From positions 248,001 through 312,000 of the forward strand of contig NZ_JBGCCH010000005.1 of the NCBI RefSeq assembly GCF_041261205.1: a stretch of 64,000 nt of DNA. Direction: 5' to 3'. The notes beneath the pieces were generated by a model. It was not told the origin of the DNA and searched no databases. It saw only the letters and a program-made list of their open reading frames with translations. The translations under genes were made by a program, and so were the position numbers. Source of the stretch: Catenulispora sp. MAP5-51 (GTDB lineage: Bacteria > Actinomycetota > Actinomycetes > Streptomycetales > Catenulisporaceae). Shown in pieces: positions 41,999 through 50,200 of the stretch. Each line of letters begins with the position of its first letter. Position 1 is the stretch's first letter.

Positions 41999-42952
41999 TC
42001 ACCCATCCCCGGGATTCAGCTCCACCAACTGCCGCCCCACCGCCGTCAGCTCGTGCCGCACGCTCTTCCCGTCCCGCGCCGTCGTCACCAGCCCCGCGTT
42101 CCGCAGCAGCGCCGTGTGCGTGGAGGCCATCGGTGCCGAGATCCCCAGCCGCACCGCCAGTCCCGACGTCGAGGCCGGCGACCGCAGGCTGCGCAGTACC
42201 GCCGCGCGTCCAGCGCCCAACAGGGCCGCTAGGTGGTCCTCGGGGTCGGGGTGTGCCTCGTCGAGGTCGGCGGTCGGGTAGATCACGACCTGCGTGCCGT
42301 CGGCGCCGGGGCCGCCGTGGGCGCGCTGCTGGCCGAACAGGCACGGGGCCAGGATCAGGCCGCGGGGCGGGTCGGCGGGGTCCGTGTGCGGGCGCCAGGT
42401 GATGTCAGGGTGCAGGTTCGTCAGCATCGGGAGGGTGCCGTGGCGCTGGAGCTGGCGGCGGCGCATCGATATGTCGCGCTGGAGGTGTTCGGCGACGGTC
42501 GGCCAGTCCGGCATCAGGGTGGCGCGGTACAGGGCCAGCAGGCCGTCGACGACGGCGCGTAGCGAGGCGTCCTCCTGGTTGCGCAGGCCGCGGATCAGGC
42601 GGTCGGACTCGTCGGTGCGGACCGGGGTGGTGGCCAGGCGGTAGCCCAGCAGGTGCGGGGGTGTGGCGCGCAGCTGGTCCAGTTCCTGCTCGAAGGTCGG
42701 GGACGCGGCGCCGTCGCCGGCGATGGCCAGCGGGAGGAAGGCCGGGGCGTCGGGGTGCGCGCGGTTGATCAGGGGGACGAGTTTCGCCGAGCCGAGGCTC
42801 ACCTGGCGGCGGGCTTTGGGCCACCATCGCTGGCGCCACGGGGACTGCCGGCTGCACGGGCCGTCGTGCACGCCGTGGATCAGGTGGCCCAGCGGCGACG
42901 CCACGAAGCGGACCCGTCCCAGGTCCCCGGGGCCGTAGTCGATGGTCTCCAT
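41999..42952 (-). CDS. ArsR-like winged-helix transcriptional regulator (DUF5937-type N-terminal domain)
   Basis: In this 317-residue protein the first about 220 residues form a domain typical of actinobacterial regulators (FVASPLGHLIHGVHD at the N-terminus, then ISMRRRQLQRHGTLPML and LAPCLFG). The C-terminal about 80 residues are an ArsR-type winged helix (GAGRAAVLRSLRSPASTSGLAVRLGISAPMAS by segments). No metal-binding cysteines are seen in the recognition helix. The ATG has GGAGGCGAGG in front and a near-consensus promoter upstream. The target is unknown. Confidence 0.83.
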   Translation of the reverse strand: METIDYGPGDLGRVRFVASPLGHLIHGVHDGPCSRQSPWRQRWWPKARRQVSLGSAKLVPLINRAHPDAPAFLPLAIAGDGAASPTFEQELDQLRATPPHLLGYRLATTPVRTDESDRLIRGLRNQEDASLRAVVDGLLALYRATLMPDWPTVAEHLQRDISMRRRQLQRHGTLPMLTNLHPDITWRPHTDPADPPRGLILAPCLFGQQRAHGGPGADGTQVVIYPTADLDEAHPDPEDHLAALLGAGRAAVLRSLRSPASTSGLAVRLGISAPMASTHTALLRNAGLVTTARDGKSVRHELTAVGRQLVELNPGDG

Positions 42953-42984
42953 CTCGTCGTACCTCGCCTCCGCCGGTCGCGTTC

Positions 42985-43013
42985 AGTCCTGCACAGCGCC
43001 CTGCCCGTGTCAA
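42985..43013 (-). promoter_or_regulatory. Promoter of the ArsR-like regulator
   Basis: On the minus strand TTGACA (43013-43008) is followed after exactly 17 bases by AGGACT (42990-42985). Transcription would start near 42978 and give a leader of about 25 bases containing the GGAGG ribosome site. Confidence 0.65.
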
Positions 43014-43017
43014 TGGT

Positions 43018-43225
43018 TTGTGTGTGGGGCGCAATCCAGTGACAGTACCGGGCCGACGCGGGATGATCTGGACTTCCGGGATGTCGGCTGCCGCCGCCCC
43101 GGAAGTGGGGGAGCGGTGAGAAGCGGGGGGCGGCGTCCACCGGTCGCGGACGAGGACGGACGCCGCGCTCACCGCGCACCGCGCGCGAGTGAGCGGCCCG
43201 CCAGGGGTCGGCGGGCCGCGTTTTT
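43018..43225 (+). ncRNA. Candidate structured non-coding RNA with intrinsic terminator
   Basis: In the 342-base gap between two minus-strand genes the plus strand carries three consecutive hairpins. They are a 9-bp perfect stem (43072-43080 with 43098-43106); a nested stem (GCGGTGAG 43113-43120 with CTCACCGC 43168-43175, enclosing GCGGCGTCC 43130-43138 with GGACGCCGC 43158-43166); and a 10-bp stem GCGGCCCGCC/GGCGGGCCGC (43193-43219) followed by G and five Ts. A weak promoter, TTGTGT-17-GACAGT, at 43018-43046 would start it near 43053, giving about 170 nt. No coding frame is convincing. The terminator has its T-run only on this strand, although no plus-strand gene precedes it. Confidence 0.5.
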
Positions 43226-43294
43226 CATCCGGATGGCTGCCGTCTTTCGGGTCGCTGGCGCCCTCGATCGCAGCGGCCGCCGAGGCGGCGACGG

Positions 43295-43786
43295 TCAGTT
43301 GCTGTGGGTCTGCATATGGCGTGCTCCGCGGACGAAGTCCCCGTCGATGGCGGTCTTGACGGTGTACCGCAACGTCTGCGGTGCCGTGGCCTCCAGCGTG
43401 TCGGCAACGTGCCCGGCGGCTCGGGCCTCCAGGACCGCGGCCACCATCGTCGCGCTCTCGACCCGGCTCAGGGCCTCCTGTTCGCGGCACAGCAGGGCGG
43501 CGGCGTAGAACACCATCGCTCCGGGGTGGGTGATCGGGTGCTCAAGGCGGTAGGCGATCTGCTCGGCGAGCCGGGCCAGGGGTTCGCCGGGATAGCGCTC
43601 GGCCAGGTGCCGGCACAGTTTGGCGGCGCTGACCAGGTCTTCGGCGGTGACCGCCGCGGCCGGGCGCAGACGCTCGTCGTCGTCGGCCGGCAGCATGACC
43701 GCCAGCTGGTGGGCGAAGTCGTCGCGGTGGATGCGCCGGTCGGCGTAGCCGTAGCGGCCCGCGGTGAGGACTTCGATACCGGTCAT
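43295..43786 (-). CDS. Conserved-looking protein of unknown function
   Basis: This 163-residue, mainly helical soluble protein has no recognised motif. It begins MTGIEVLTAGRYGYADRRIHRDDF and contains ALLCREQEALSRVESATM; the only cysteines are in the helices (LCRHLAER, LLCREQ). GGGAGAT precedes the ATG by a proper distance, and codon use is normal for the region. It lies 22 bases after the zinc-ribbon gene on the same strand, so the two may be co-transcribed under the MarR-type operator. The function is not known. Confidence 0.65.
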   Translation of the reverse strand: MTGIEVLTAGRYGYADRRIHRDDFAHQLAVMLPADDDERLRPAAAVTAEDLVSAAKLCRHLAERYPGEPLARLAEQIAYRLEHPITHPGAMVFYAAALLCREQEALSRVESATMVAAVLEARAAGHVADTLEATAPQTLRYTVKTAIDGDFVRGARHMQTHSN

Positions 43787-43808
43787 CTCGATCTCCCATT
43801 CCTCGTGC

Positions 43809-44078
43809 TTACGGAGATACCTCCATCATCGCGCCGCCACGCGGGCGGCGCCCCCGAGTCCGATGCGTGACCAGCACCCGTGCGCTCCCGCAGCCGCCGC
43901 AGCGGCCCTGGGTCAGGGGCGAGGGGGTGCGCCGGCCGTCCAGGAAGAACGCAGACTGGATGAGCCCGCGGCTGTCGTGCACGCGCCGGATCTCATAGAC
44001 CTCCTGCCACGCGTGGTCACAGGCCTGGCACAAGAAGGAATACGACTCCCGGATGGCTGTGTCCTCCACGTCCTCCAC
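43809..44078 (-). CDS. Small zinc-ribbon protein
   Basis: This 89-residue protein has two CxxC pairs, CQACDHAW and CGGCGSARV, spaced about 50 residues apart, consistent with one zinc ribbon. Between them is a beta-rich stretch (YEIRRVHDSRGLIQSAFFLDG). The GTG at 44078 was chosen because GGGAGGG lies 7 bases upstream. An earlier ATG at 44120 would put the start inside the 23-bp palindrome shared with marR. It is divergent from the MarR gene and probably repressed by it. Nucleic-acid or protein binding is possible; the function is not known. Confidence 0.65.
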   Translation of the reverse strand: MEDVEDTAIRESYSFLCQACDHAWQEVYEIRRVHDSRGLIQSAFFLDGRRTPSPLTQGRCGGCGSARVLVTHRTRGRRPRGGAMMEVSP

Positions 44079-44109
44079 GGTGTCGCCCTCCCCACAGCGC
44101 TGTTCCGCC

Positions 44110-44132
44110 AACCATTGCATTATGCAATGGTT
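44110..44132. promoter_or_regulatory. 23-bp perfect palindrome, probable MarR operator
   Basis: The half-site AACCATTGCAT (44110-44120), a central T, and ATGCAATGGTT (44122-44132) form an 11+1+11 perfect inverted repeat. It contains a TTGCAT-type core as in many MarR-family sites. It lies between the zinc-ribbon gene (start 44078) and marR (start 44166) and abuts the putative marR -35 box, so it could repress both directions. Confidence 0.75.
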
Positions 44133-44159
44133 CAGTCTGCGGCGGCAATGCGGTAGCTT
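44131..44159 (+). promoter_or_regulatory. Putative marR promoter, possibly leaderless transcript
   Basis: TTCAGT (44131-44136) and TAGCTT (44154-44159) are separated by 17 bases. The -10 ends six bases before the GTG start at 44166, so transcription may begin at the start codon itself. The -35 abuts the palindromic operator, which suits autorepression. The -35 match to consensus is only three of six. Confidence 0.45.
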
Positions 44160-44165
44160 CGGAGG

Positions 44166-44696
44166 GTGCAGCCGGACACCCATCCCGTCACACACGAAGC
44201 CGACGCGGAAGCAGCAGACGCCGAAGCCGCCGACACCGCGGAAGTCGTCGCGGCGGTCCTGGCCGCCTCACGCCTGATCGTCGGCATGTCCGCCCGCGCC
44301 CTGGCCGACGTCGACGACTCCCTGACCCTCCCGCAGCTGCGCACGCTGGTCGTCCTGGCCGACCGCCCGCCGATGAAGCAGGCCGAGCTGGCCTCCGAAC
44401 TCGGCGTGAACCCCTCCACCGTGCTGCGCATGGCCGATCGCCTGGCCGCCGCCGGCCTGATGGAGCGCCAGCCCAACCCCGACAGCCGGCGCGAACAGCT
44501 CGTCGTCCTCACCCGGGCCGGCAGCGATCTGGTCCACCGGGTCATGGACCGGCGCTCCGAGGAGGTCGAGGCCCTGGTCGGCAGGCTGACGCCGGCCGAC
44601 CGCGCGGGCCTGGTGCACGGTCTGCGGGCGCTGACCGAGGCGGTGCCGGACACCTATCCGGACTCGCCGGACCACCCGGGACTCCGACTCGGGTAG
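44166..44696 (+). CDS. MarR-family transcriptional regulator
   Basis: This 176-residue winged-helix regulator shows LPQLRTLVVLADRPPMKQAELASELGVNPSTVLRMADRLAAAGLMERQ by segments (recognition helix about 80-100) and the wing NPDSRREQLVVLTRAGSDLV. An Ala/Glu/Asp-rich N-terminal extension of about 25 residues precedes the dimerisation helix. The GTG at 44166 has GGAGG almost touching it, too close for normal use, which together with the promoter position suggests leaderless translation. It probably autoregulates and controls the divergent zinc-ribbon gene via the palindrome at 44110-44132. Confidence 0.88.
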   Translation: MQPDTHPVTHEADAEAADAEAADTAEVVAAVLAASRLIVGMSARALADVDDSLTLPQLRTLVVLADRPPMKQAELASELGVNPSTVLRMADRLAAAGLMERQPNPDSRREQLVVLTRAGSDLVHRVMDRRSEEVEALVGRLTPADRAGLVHGLRALTEAVPDTYPDSPDHPGLRLG

Positions 44697-44723
44697 CGGA
44701 CTCGGGTAACGGACTCGGGTAGC
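44684..44723. repeat. Tandem repeat at the marR 3' end
   Basis: Three consecutive copies of GACTCGGGTA separated by G/A-CG (13-base period) span the last codons of marR, its TAG and the following spacer. They fit a slippage-type short tandem repeat like others near gene ends in this window. Confidence 0.6.
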
Positions 44724-44830
44724 GCCCCAACACCCCTCGCCACATTCCTCAACACTCCTCGCCGCGACGCCCACAACCTTTCGCTTGACGCTCACGCCCG
44801 GTTCACCGGCGTCACGGATCGTCGGAACCC

Positions 44831-46459
44831 ATGTGCACTGATGGCTATTGCGAGCACAACGTCGCCCCGCTGCCCGAGCCGGCCGACTCCGCCGCCTCCG
44901 GCCTGTCCCGCCGAGGCGTCCTGACCGTCGGCGCCGCGACCGCGGCGCTCACTCTGGGCCCGATGACCTTCGCCCACGCCGCCGAGGGCAGCCAGGGCGC
45001 GTCCGGCGGCACCCCGGCCGACGGCACCCAGGTCACCCAGACCATCACCGGCCACCTCGACACCGGCGCCGCCGACTTCGTCTACCTGCCGGTCCAGATC
45101 CCGGCCGGGGTGAAGCAGATCGACGTCTCCTACTCCTACGACCACCCCACCGTGGCCGCCGGCGACAAGACGAACTCCTGCGACATCGGCGTCTTCGACG
45201 AGCGCGGCACCGCCTTGGGCGGTCCGGGCTTCCGCGGCTGGTCCGGCGGCTTCCGGACCGCCTTCTCCATCAACGCCACCGAGGCGACCCCCGGCTACCT
45301 GCCCGGCCCGGTCAACAAGGGCACCTGGCACATCGCCCTGGGCCCCTACCAGGTCGCGCAGGTCGGCATGAACTACCAGGTCCAGGTCACCCTGACCTAC
45401 GGCAAGCCCGGCGCCCCGTTCGTCCCGAACTACCCGCCGACCCGCGCCAAGGGCCGCGGCCAGGCTTGGTACCGCGGGGACTGCCACCTGCACACCGTCT
45501 ACTCCGACGGCAAGCGGCTGCCCAGCGAGGTCGCCGCCGGCGCCCGCGCGGCGAACCTGGACTTCATGGTCTCCACCGACCACAACACCAACTCCTCGCA
45601 CGGCGTCTGGGGCCAGTACGCCGGACCGGACCTGCTGATCATCACCGGCGAGGAGATCACCACCCGCAACGGGCACTGGGTCGCCATGGGCCTGCCGGCC
45701 GGGGAGTGGATCGACTGGCGCTACCGCAGCCGCGACGACGCCTTCCCGCGCTTCGCCCGCGAGGTGCGCAAGCACGGCGGCATCGTCGCGCCGGCGCACA
45801 TGTACTGCGCCTACGTCGCCTGCCAGTGGAAGTTCGGGTTCGACGACGCCGACGTCACCGAGGTGTGGACCGGCCCCTGGACCTACGACGACGAGCACGC
45901 CGTGAGCACCTGGGACCAGAAGCTCGGCGAGGCGGTCCGCTCCGGCACCCGCTGGCTCCCGGCCGTGGGCAACAGCGACGCGCACAGTGTCCCGCAGGTG
46001 ATCGGCCTGCCGCACAACGTCGTGTACGCCGACGACCTGCGCACCGACGCGGTCATGGACGGATTCCGCGCCGGCCGCAACTGGATCGCCGAGTCCAGCG
46101 CGGTGACCCTGGACCTCACCGTCACCGGCGCCGGCAAGCAGGCCGGCATCGGCCAGACCCTGAAGGCGCCCGCGCAGGCCCCGGTGGACGTCCGGCTGGA
46201 GGTGCACGGCGTCCCGAACGGCACCGTCCGCCTCATCACCGACGAGGGGCAGATGTTCCAGCAGTCGCTGGACGCCGCCGGCGACGGTGTCGTCGTCTGG
46301 CGCACCACGCCCTCGCTGGCCGCCTACGTCCGCGCCGAGGTCCGCCACCCGATGGCCGACGGCACCCCGGGCCAGGGCAACACGATGGGCGACGCCCTGA
46401 TGTTCGGCCCGATGGCGGCCCTGACCAACCCGGTGTTCCTGAAGGAGACCCGCGGCTAG
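44831..46459 (+). CDS. Tat-exported PHP-domain metallohydrolase (CehA/McbA-like)
   Basis: In this 542-residue protein a twin-arginine signal (LSRRGVLTVGAATAALTLG, about 24-43, cleavage after FAHA) is followed by a beta-sandwich domain (about 65-195). A PHP phosphoesterase domain then carries the metal motifs GDCHLHTVYSDG (about 217-228), STDHNTNSS, GEEITT, APAHMYC and GNSDAH. This arrangement is that of CehA/McbA family hydrolases, some of which act on carbamate esters; the substrate here is unknown. Residues after the PHP domain form another beta-sandwich (LEVHGVPNGTVRLIT). It is a single gene. Confidence 0.85.
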   Translation: MCTDGYCEHNVAPLPEPADSAASGLSRRGVLTVGAATAALTLGPMTFAHAAEGSQGASGGTPADGTQVTQTITGHLDTGAADFVYLPVQIPAGVKQIDVSYSYDHPTVAAGDKTNSCDIGVFDERGTALGGPGFRGWSGGFRTAFSINATEATPGYLPGPVNKGTWHIALGPYQVAQVGMNYQVQVTLTYGKPGAPFVPNYPPTRAKGRGQAWYRGDCHLHTVYSDGKRLPSEVAAGARAANLDFMVSTDHNTNSSHGVWGQYAGPDLLIITGEEITTRNGHWVAMGLPAGEWIDWRYRSRDDAFPRFAREVRKHGGIVAPAHMYCAYVACQWKFGFDDADVTEVWTGPWTYDDEHAVSTWDQKLGEAVRSGTRWLPAVGNSDAHSVPQVIGLPHNVVYADDLRTDAVMDGFRAGRNWIAESSAVTLDLTVTGAGKQAGIGQTLKAPAQAPVDVRLEVHGVPNGTVRLITDEGQMFQQSLDAAGDGVVVWRTTPSLAAYVRAEVRHPMADGTPGQGNTMGDALMFGPMAALTNPVFLKETRG

Positions 46460-46507
46460 GACCGTATGGGCCGTATTGGGGTCGCGCGCTCCGGTTGTGA
46501 TGTCACC

Positions 46508-46559
46508 GCCGGTGTCGTCGTCTCGTCTTGGTGATGAGAGACGACACCGGCACATCACC
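46508..46559 (+). promoter_or_regulatory. Alternative hairpins in the leader of the ester cyclase gene
   Basis: A 12-bp perfect inverted repeat, GCCGGTGTCGTC (46508-46519) with GACGACACCGGC (46540-46551), lies 25 bases before the ester cyclase start. A second pairing, GGTGAT (46530-46535) with ATCACC (46554-46559), overlaps its loop and right arm, so the two cannot coexist. This may be an operator or an RNA switch close to the ribosome site AAAAGGAG. Confidence 0.45.
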
Positions 46560-46575
46560 GCAAAAGGAGCGAACC

Positions 46576-47028
46576 ATGAACACCGAGCACCGCTCTGCCC
46601 AGGACAAAATCTCCGCCCTCGAACGCGTCCAGGCCGCCGCGAACGCCGGCGACCTCGACCTCGTCCTGGAGCTGATCGACGAGGTCTGCGCGCCGGACAT
46701 GATCGTGAGCACCCCGCTGAAGCTCCCGATCAGCGGCGTCGAACTCCAGAAGACCGTGTTCCGGATGCTGCTGGCGGCCTTCCCCGACCTGCACATCCAC
46801 ACCGAGGACCGGCTCGTCGACGGCGACAAGGTCGTCTACCGCAATGTGGTCACCGGCACGCATCAGGGGACGTACCTGGGTGTCGAGCCGACCGGCAAGA
46901 AGATCACGTACGACGAGATCTTCATCGTGCGCCTGGATTCCTCCGGCCGCATCGCGCAGACCTGGGGCGTCGTCGACACCGCCGCGCAGATGCGGCAGCT
47001 CGGGATCATCTCCGACATCAAGCATTAG
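46576..47028 (+). CDS. SnoaL-like ester cyclase/NTF2-fold protein
   Basis: This 150-residue NTF2-fold protein resembles SnoaL-type polyketide cyclases and 'ester cyclases': an N-terminal helix pair (LERVQAAANAGDLDLVLELIDEV), then FRMLLAAFPDLHIHTEDRLVDGDKV and GTHQGTYLGVEPTGKKITYDEIFIVRLDSSGRIAQTWGVVD by segments, all typical of the family. Many members have no known reaction. The ATG at 46576 has AAAAGGAG in front. No polyketide genes are nearby, so a general role in small-molecule binding or isomerisation is as likely as cyclisation. Confidence 0.83.
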   Translation: MNTEHRSAQDKISALERVQAAANAGDLDLVLELIDEVCAPDMIVSTPLKLPISGVELQKTVFRMLLAAFPDLHIHTEDRLVDGDKVVYRNVVTGTHQGTYLGVEPTGKKITYDEIFIVRLDSSGRIAQTWGVVDTAAQMRQLGIISDIKH

Positions 47029-47271
47029 ACGCTTTTTGCCATTCGGAGGGAACCTGTACGGCGATCAAGGCGTCGATACCGATATGCGGCCCGCGAAGGA
47101 GAAGGGGTAAGTGGTGCGCAACTCCGAGTGATCTTGGGGTGTAGACGGGGTGAACTGTGTCGCACTCGTAGGGAAAGCGACAGGTCGGTGCCCGCAAAGC
47201 AGCGTCCGCCCCAACGCGGGTGGGGGCGCTTGTGTCAAGCTGTAGGCAGCGATACGGGTTGATGGGACGGT
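47029..47271. other. 243-base spacer before the TPR gene
   Basis: It contains a good ribosome-site-like AAGGAGAAGGGG (about 47096-47107) before a 6-codon frame starting at GTG, a GC-rich hairpin (GTCCGCCCC with GGGGGCGC, about 47206-47231), and a possible promoter TTGTGT-17-TACGGG just after it. No recognised regulatory RNA or gene. The T-run at 47033-47037 lacks a hairpin. Confidence 0.35.
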
Positions 47272-50200
47272 GTGGCCTTGCTGGGGCGTGGACGAGGGAC
47301 GGACCCGCAGTGGATCACCCAGGAGTTCGCGAAGGCGGAGGACCTGGCTGCGGTGGGTCAGCAGGAGCGGGCTCGCGATCGCTATGCGCGCCTGGCCCGA
47401 CGCCTGGCCTCCGCGCCTGAGGATTTGCAGCATTATCGGGGTCTTGCCCTACTCGGCGAAGCCGAGACCATCCTGGCGATGGGCATCTTCACGGACGCCA
47501 TGGTCCGCTTCCGCGAGGCCTACCCGCTGCTGCCCGAGCCCTTCCGGCAGCTGCCGCGCTGGCTGGTGCGGCAGTTCGCCGAGGAGCGGCTGCGCGCCGA
47601 GGACGGCGACCTCAAGCCGATCATCGACTTCCTGAAAGCGATCACCTACGGCCTGGAGCCGGGCGACGAGGACACTGCGATCCGCACTGTCATGTGGCTC
47701 CAGAAGGCCTGCACCACCGGGCCCACCGCGCAGCGCGAGGCCACGGCCCGGGCCGCGCTGGCCGCGCTGCCCGGCGTCGACTGGCCGGTGCTGGCGCTGA
47801 CCACCATGATGCGCCGCGACGGCCGGGTGAAGGAGGCCGAGGACCTGCTGGCCGCCGCGGTGCCCGGCGGCAGCGGCGAGCTGTGGTTCCGCTGGGGCAT
47901 CCAGCTCAGCACCCTGCTGCGCTACGACGACGCCATCTCCGCCTACGACGAGGCCTTCCGCCGCGGCACCGGCCCGGCCTCGCCGTGGTCGCGCGGGGCG
48001 TGGCTGCGCCCCGAGGCGCTGCTGTTCCGGGGCCTGGCGCACCAGCAGATGGGCCGCACCGGCCAGGCCGAGACCGACCTGCGCACCGCGTCCCAGTACG
48101 CGCCGCAGGATCCGCGCGTCCACTACTCGCTGGGCCGGCTGGCCGTGCAGCTCGGCGACGACGATTTGGCGTGGAACCACTTCAGCAACTCCCTGGCCGT
48201 CGAGGCGGCCTTCGCCCCGGCCCGGCTGGGCCTGGCGCTGCTGCGCGAGCAGGCCGGCCGTCCGGCCGAGGCGATCGCGCACTACCAGGCCGCGCTGCGG
48301 CACGACGCGCATTCGCGCGCCGCGAGAATTCGGCTGGGTGCCGTACTGCTGGCCGCCGGCCGCCGCAAGGAGGCCCAGGGCCTGCTGGAACCGGAGTCCG
48401 GGCAGTCGTCCTATTGGGGCGGCATGGCCACCTTCCACTACGGCCTGGCGCAGCTGCGGGCCAACAACCCGGCCGCCGCCATCGACACCTGGGACCGGCT
48501 GGGCACCACCGAACTGCGGGACTGGACCGCCGTGGCCCGCGACCGGGAAGCGCGCAAGCGCCTCGGCAGCGACCCGACGGCCGCGCGGCTCCAGTGGCAG
48601 ATCGCGTACTTGGACTCCCCGGAGGTCGTCGAGCACCGGATAGCCCTGCGGGAGGCCGCGCTGCGCGAGGCGGCCTTCATGCTGTTGGCCGGACGGGAGA
48701 TTCCCGACAACCGGGAGAAAGCGGCCGTGGCGCTCGATCTGGCCGCCTCGCTCCCGGCCGGCGAGCGCGCGGACGGCCTGCGCGGCCGGCAGAACCGGCT
48801 GCGGGCCCTGGTCGACCTGGCCGGCGGCGCCACGACGGACCTGGGGACCTTCCTCGACGTCGAGGGCCGCATGCGCGACCGCTGCCACCTGGCCGTGGCC
48901 GCGCTGCTGGACGACCGCGTCGAGGACGCCGAGACCCTGCTGGCCGAACTGCCCGACGACCCGGACTGCGATCCGGCGGTCGCCCGGGCCCGAGGCCTGT
49001 ACGCCGAGCGCACCGGCCACTGGTACGACGCCGTGCGGTGGTACCAGCGCTTCCTGGGCAACGACGTCGCCAGCGGATCCGGCCCTTCGCAGGTCATCGG
49101 CGCCGGCGCCGACGCGGGTGCCGACGCCGAGCCCGAACCCAGGCTCCGGGACGACGACACCCAGAGCCTGGACATCCAGGAGATCGCCAACGCCGGACCG
49201 CTGGTCGCCGCCCAGCGCCTGGCCGCGGAGGCCGAGCCGGACGATGCGGAGCCGCCGCTGCCGTGCGTGGCCATCGCGGACGTCGAGTGCGGCAAGGACG
49301 CCGTCGGAGCCTGTGCCGGATGCGGCCGCGAAGGCTGCCGGACGCACCTGTTCCGCCCCGCCGGGACCACCTCCTACCGCTGTGAGAAGTGCGCCGGACC
49401 GGCCCTGCAGTCGCTGCTGTACGCGGCCCGCAAGGCCGGGGTCCCCGACGAGGCCGAGCTCACCCTGACCTCCTGGGCCGACGCCCTGGGCAGCAGCGCC
49501 CTGACCCGGCCGCTGCGCCGCCAGCTGGCCCTGCTGCGGGCCGAGGCCGGCGACCTGGACGGCGCGCTGGCCCGCCTGCCCGAGGACGCCCAGGCCGAGG
49601 GCGTAGAGCTGCTCATCCGGCGTGCGGCCTCGGCGATCGAGCGCGGCGAGCCGTACCGGGCGCTCGGCGATCTGCGGCAGGCACTGGAGATCCAGCCCGA
49701 CCAGCCCGAGGCGCTGGCGGCGCTGGAGGCGCTGTCGGAGTACTCCGCGCGGCAGCACGCCGAAGAGGGACGTCATGAAGCCGCCTTCTCCGGGTATCTC
49801 GCGTTGGTGCGCGAGGACCCGACGAACGCCCGGCTGCTGCACGCCCTCGGGCTGTCTTCGTACCAGCTGGCCCGGGTCTCGAACCGGGACGAGCACTGGA
49901 TGTGGACCATCGGCTGCCTGGTGACGGCGCTGTACGCGCCGGACTTCTGGGCGCGGGTGGTCGGGGTCGGCGACGTCGAGGCCGACCGCGAGCAGATCGC
50001 GCGGAACCGCCGCACCCTGATCGACGAGCTGCGGAACGACCTGCGGTTCGCCGACCTGGCGGCCTACCGGGGCGGCGACGAGGTGGACGCCTGGAGCGTC
50101 CGGATCGGGATGGACGTCTTCGCCTGCGAGGCGGACCCGCAGGTCAGCCCGACGCTGGACGCGCTGCTGCGTCAGCAGCCGGACACCCCGGCGCTGGCCG

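Noticed and set aside
41999-42952. Metal-sensing role for the ArsR-like regulator
   Set aside because: The winged-helix domain lacks the cysteine pairs of metal-responsive ArsR proteins and no metal-resistance gene is adjacent.
47033-47037. T-run after the ester cyclase as a terminator
   Set aside because: No stable hairpin lies immediately before it.
47113-47133. Six-codon frame after AAGGAGAAGGGG as a leader peptide
   Set aside because: Too short to judge, no regulatory codons or attenuator structure visible; kept only as a note for the spacer.
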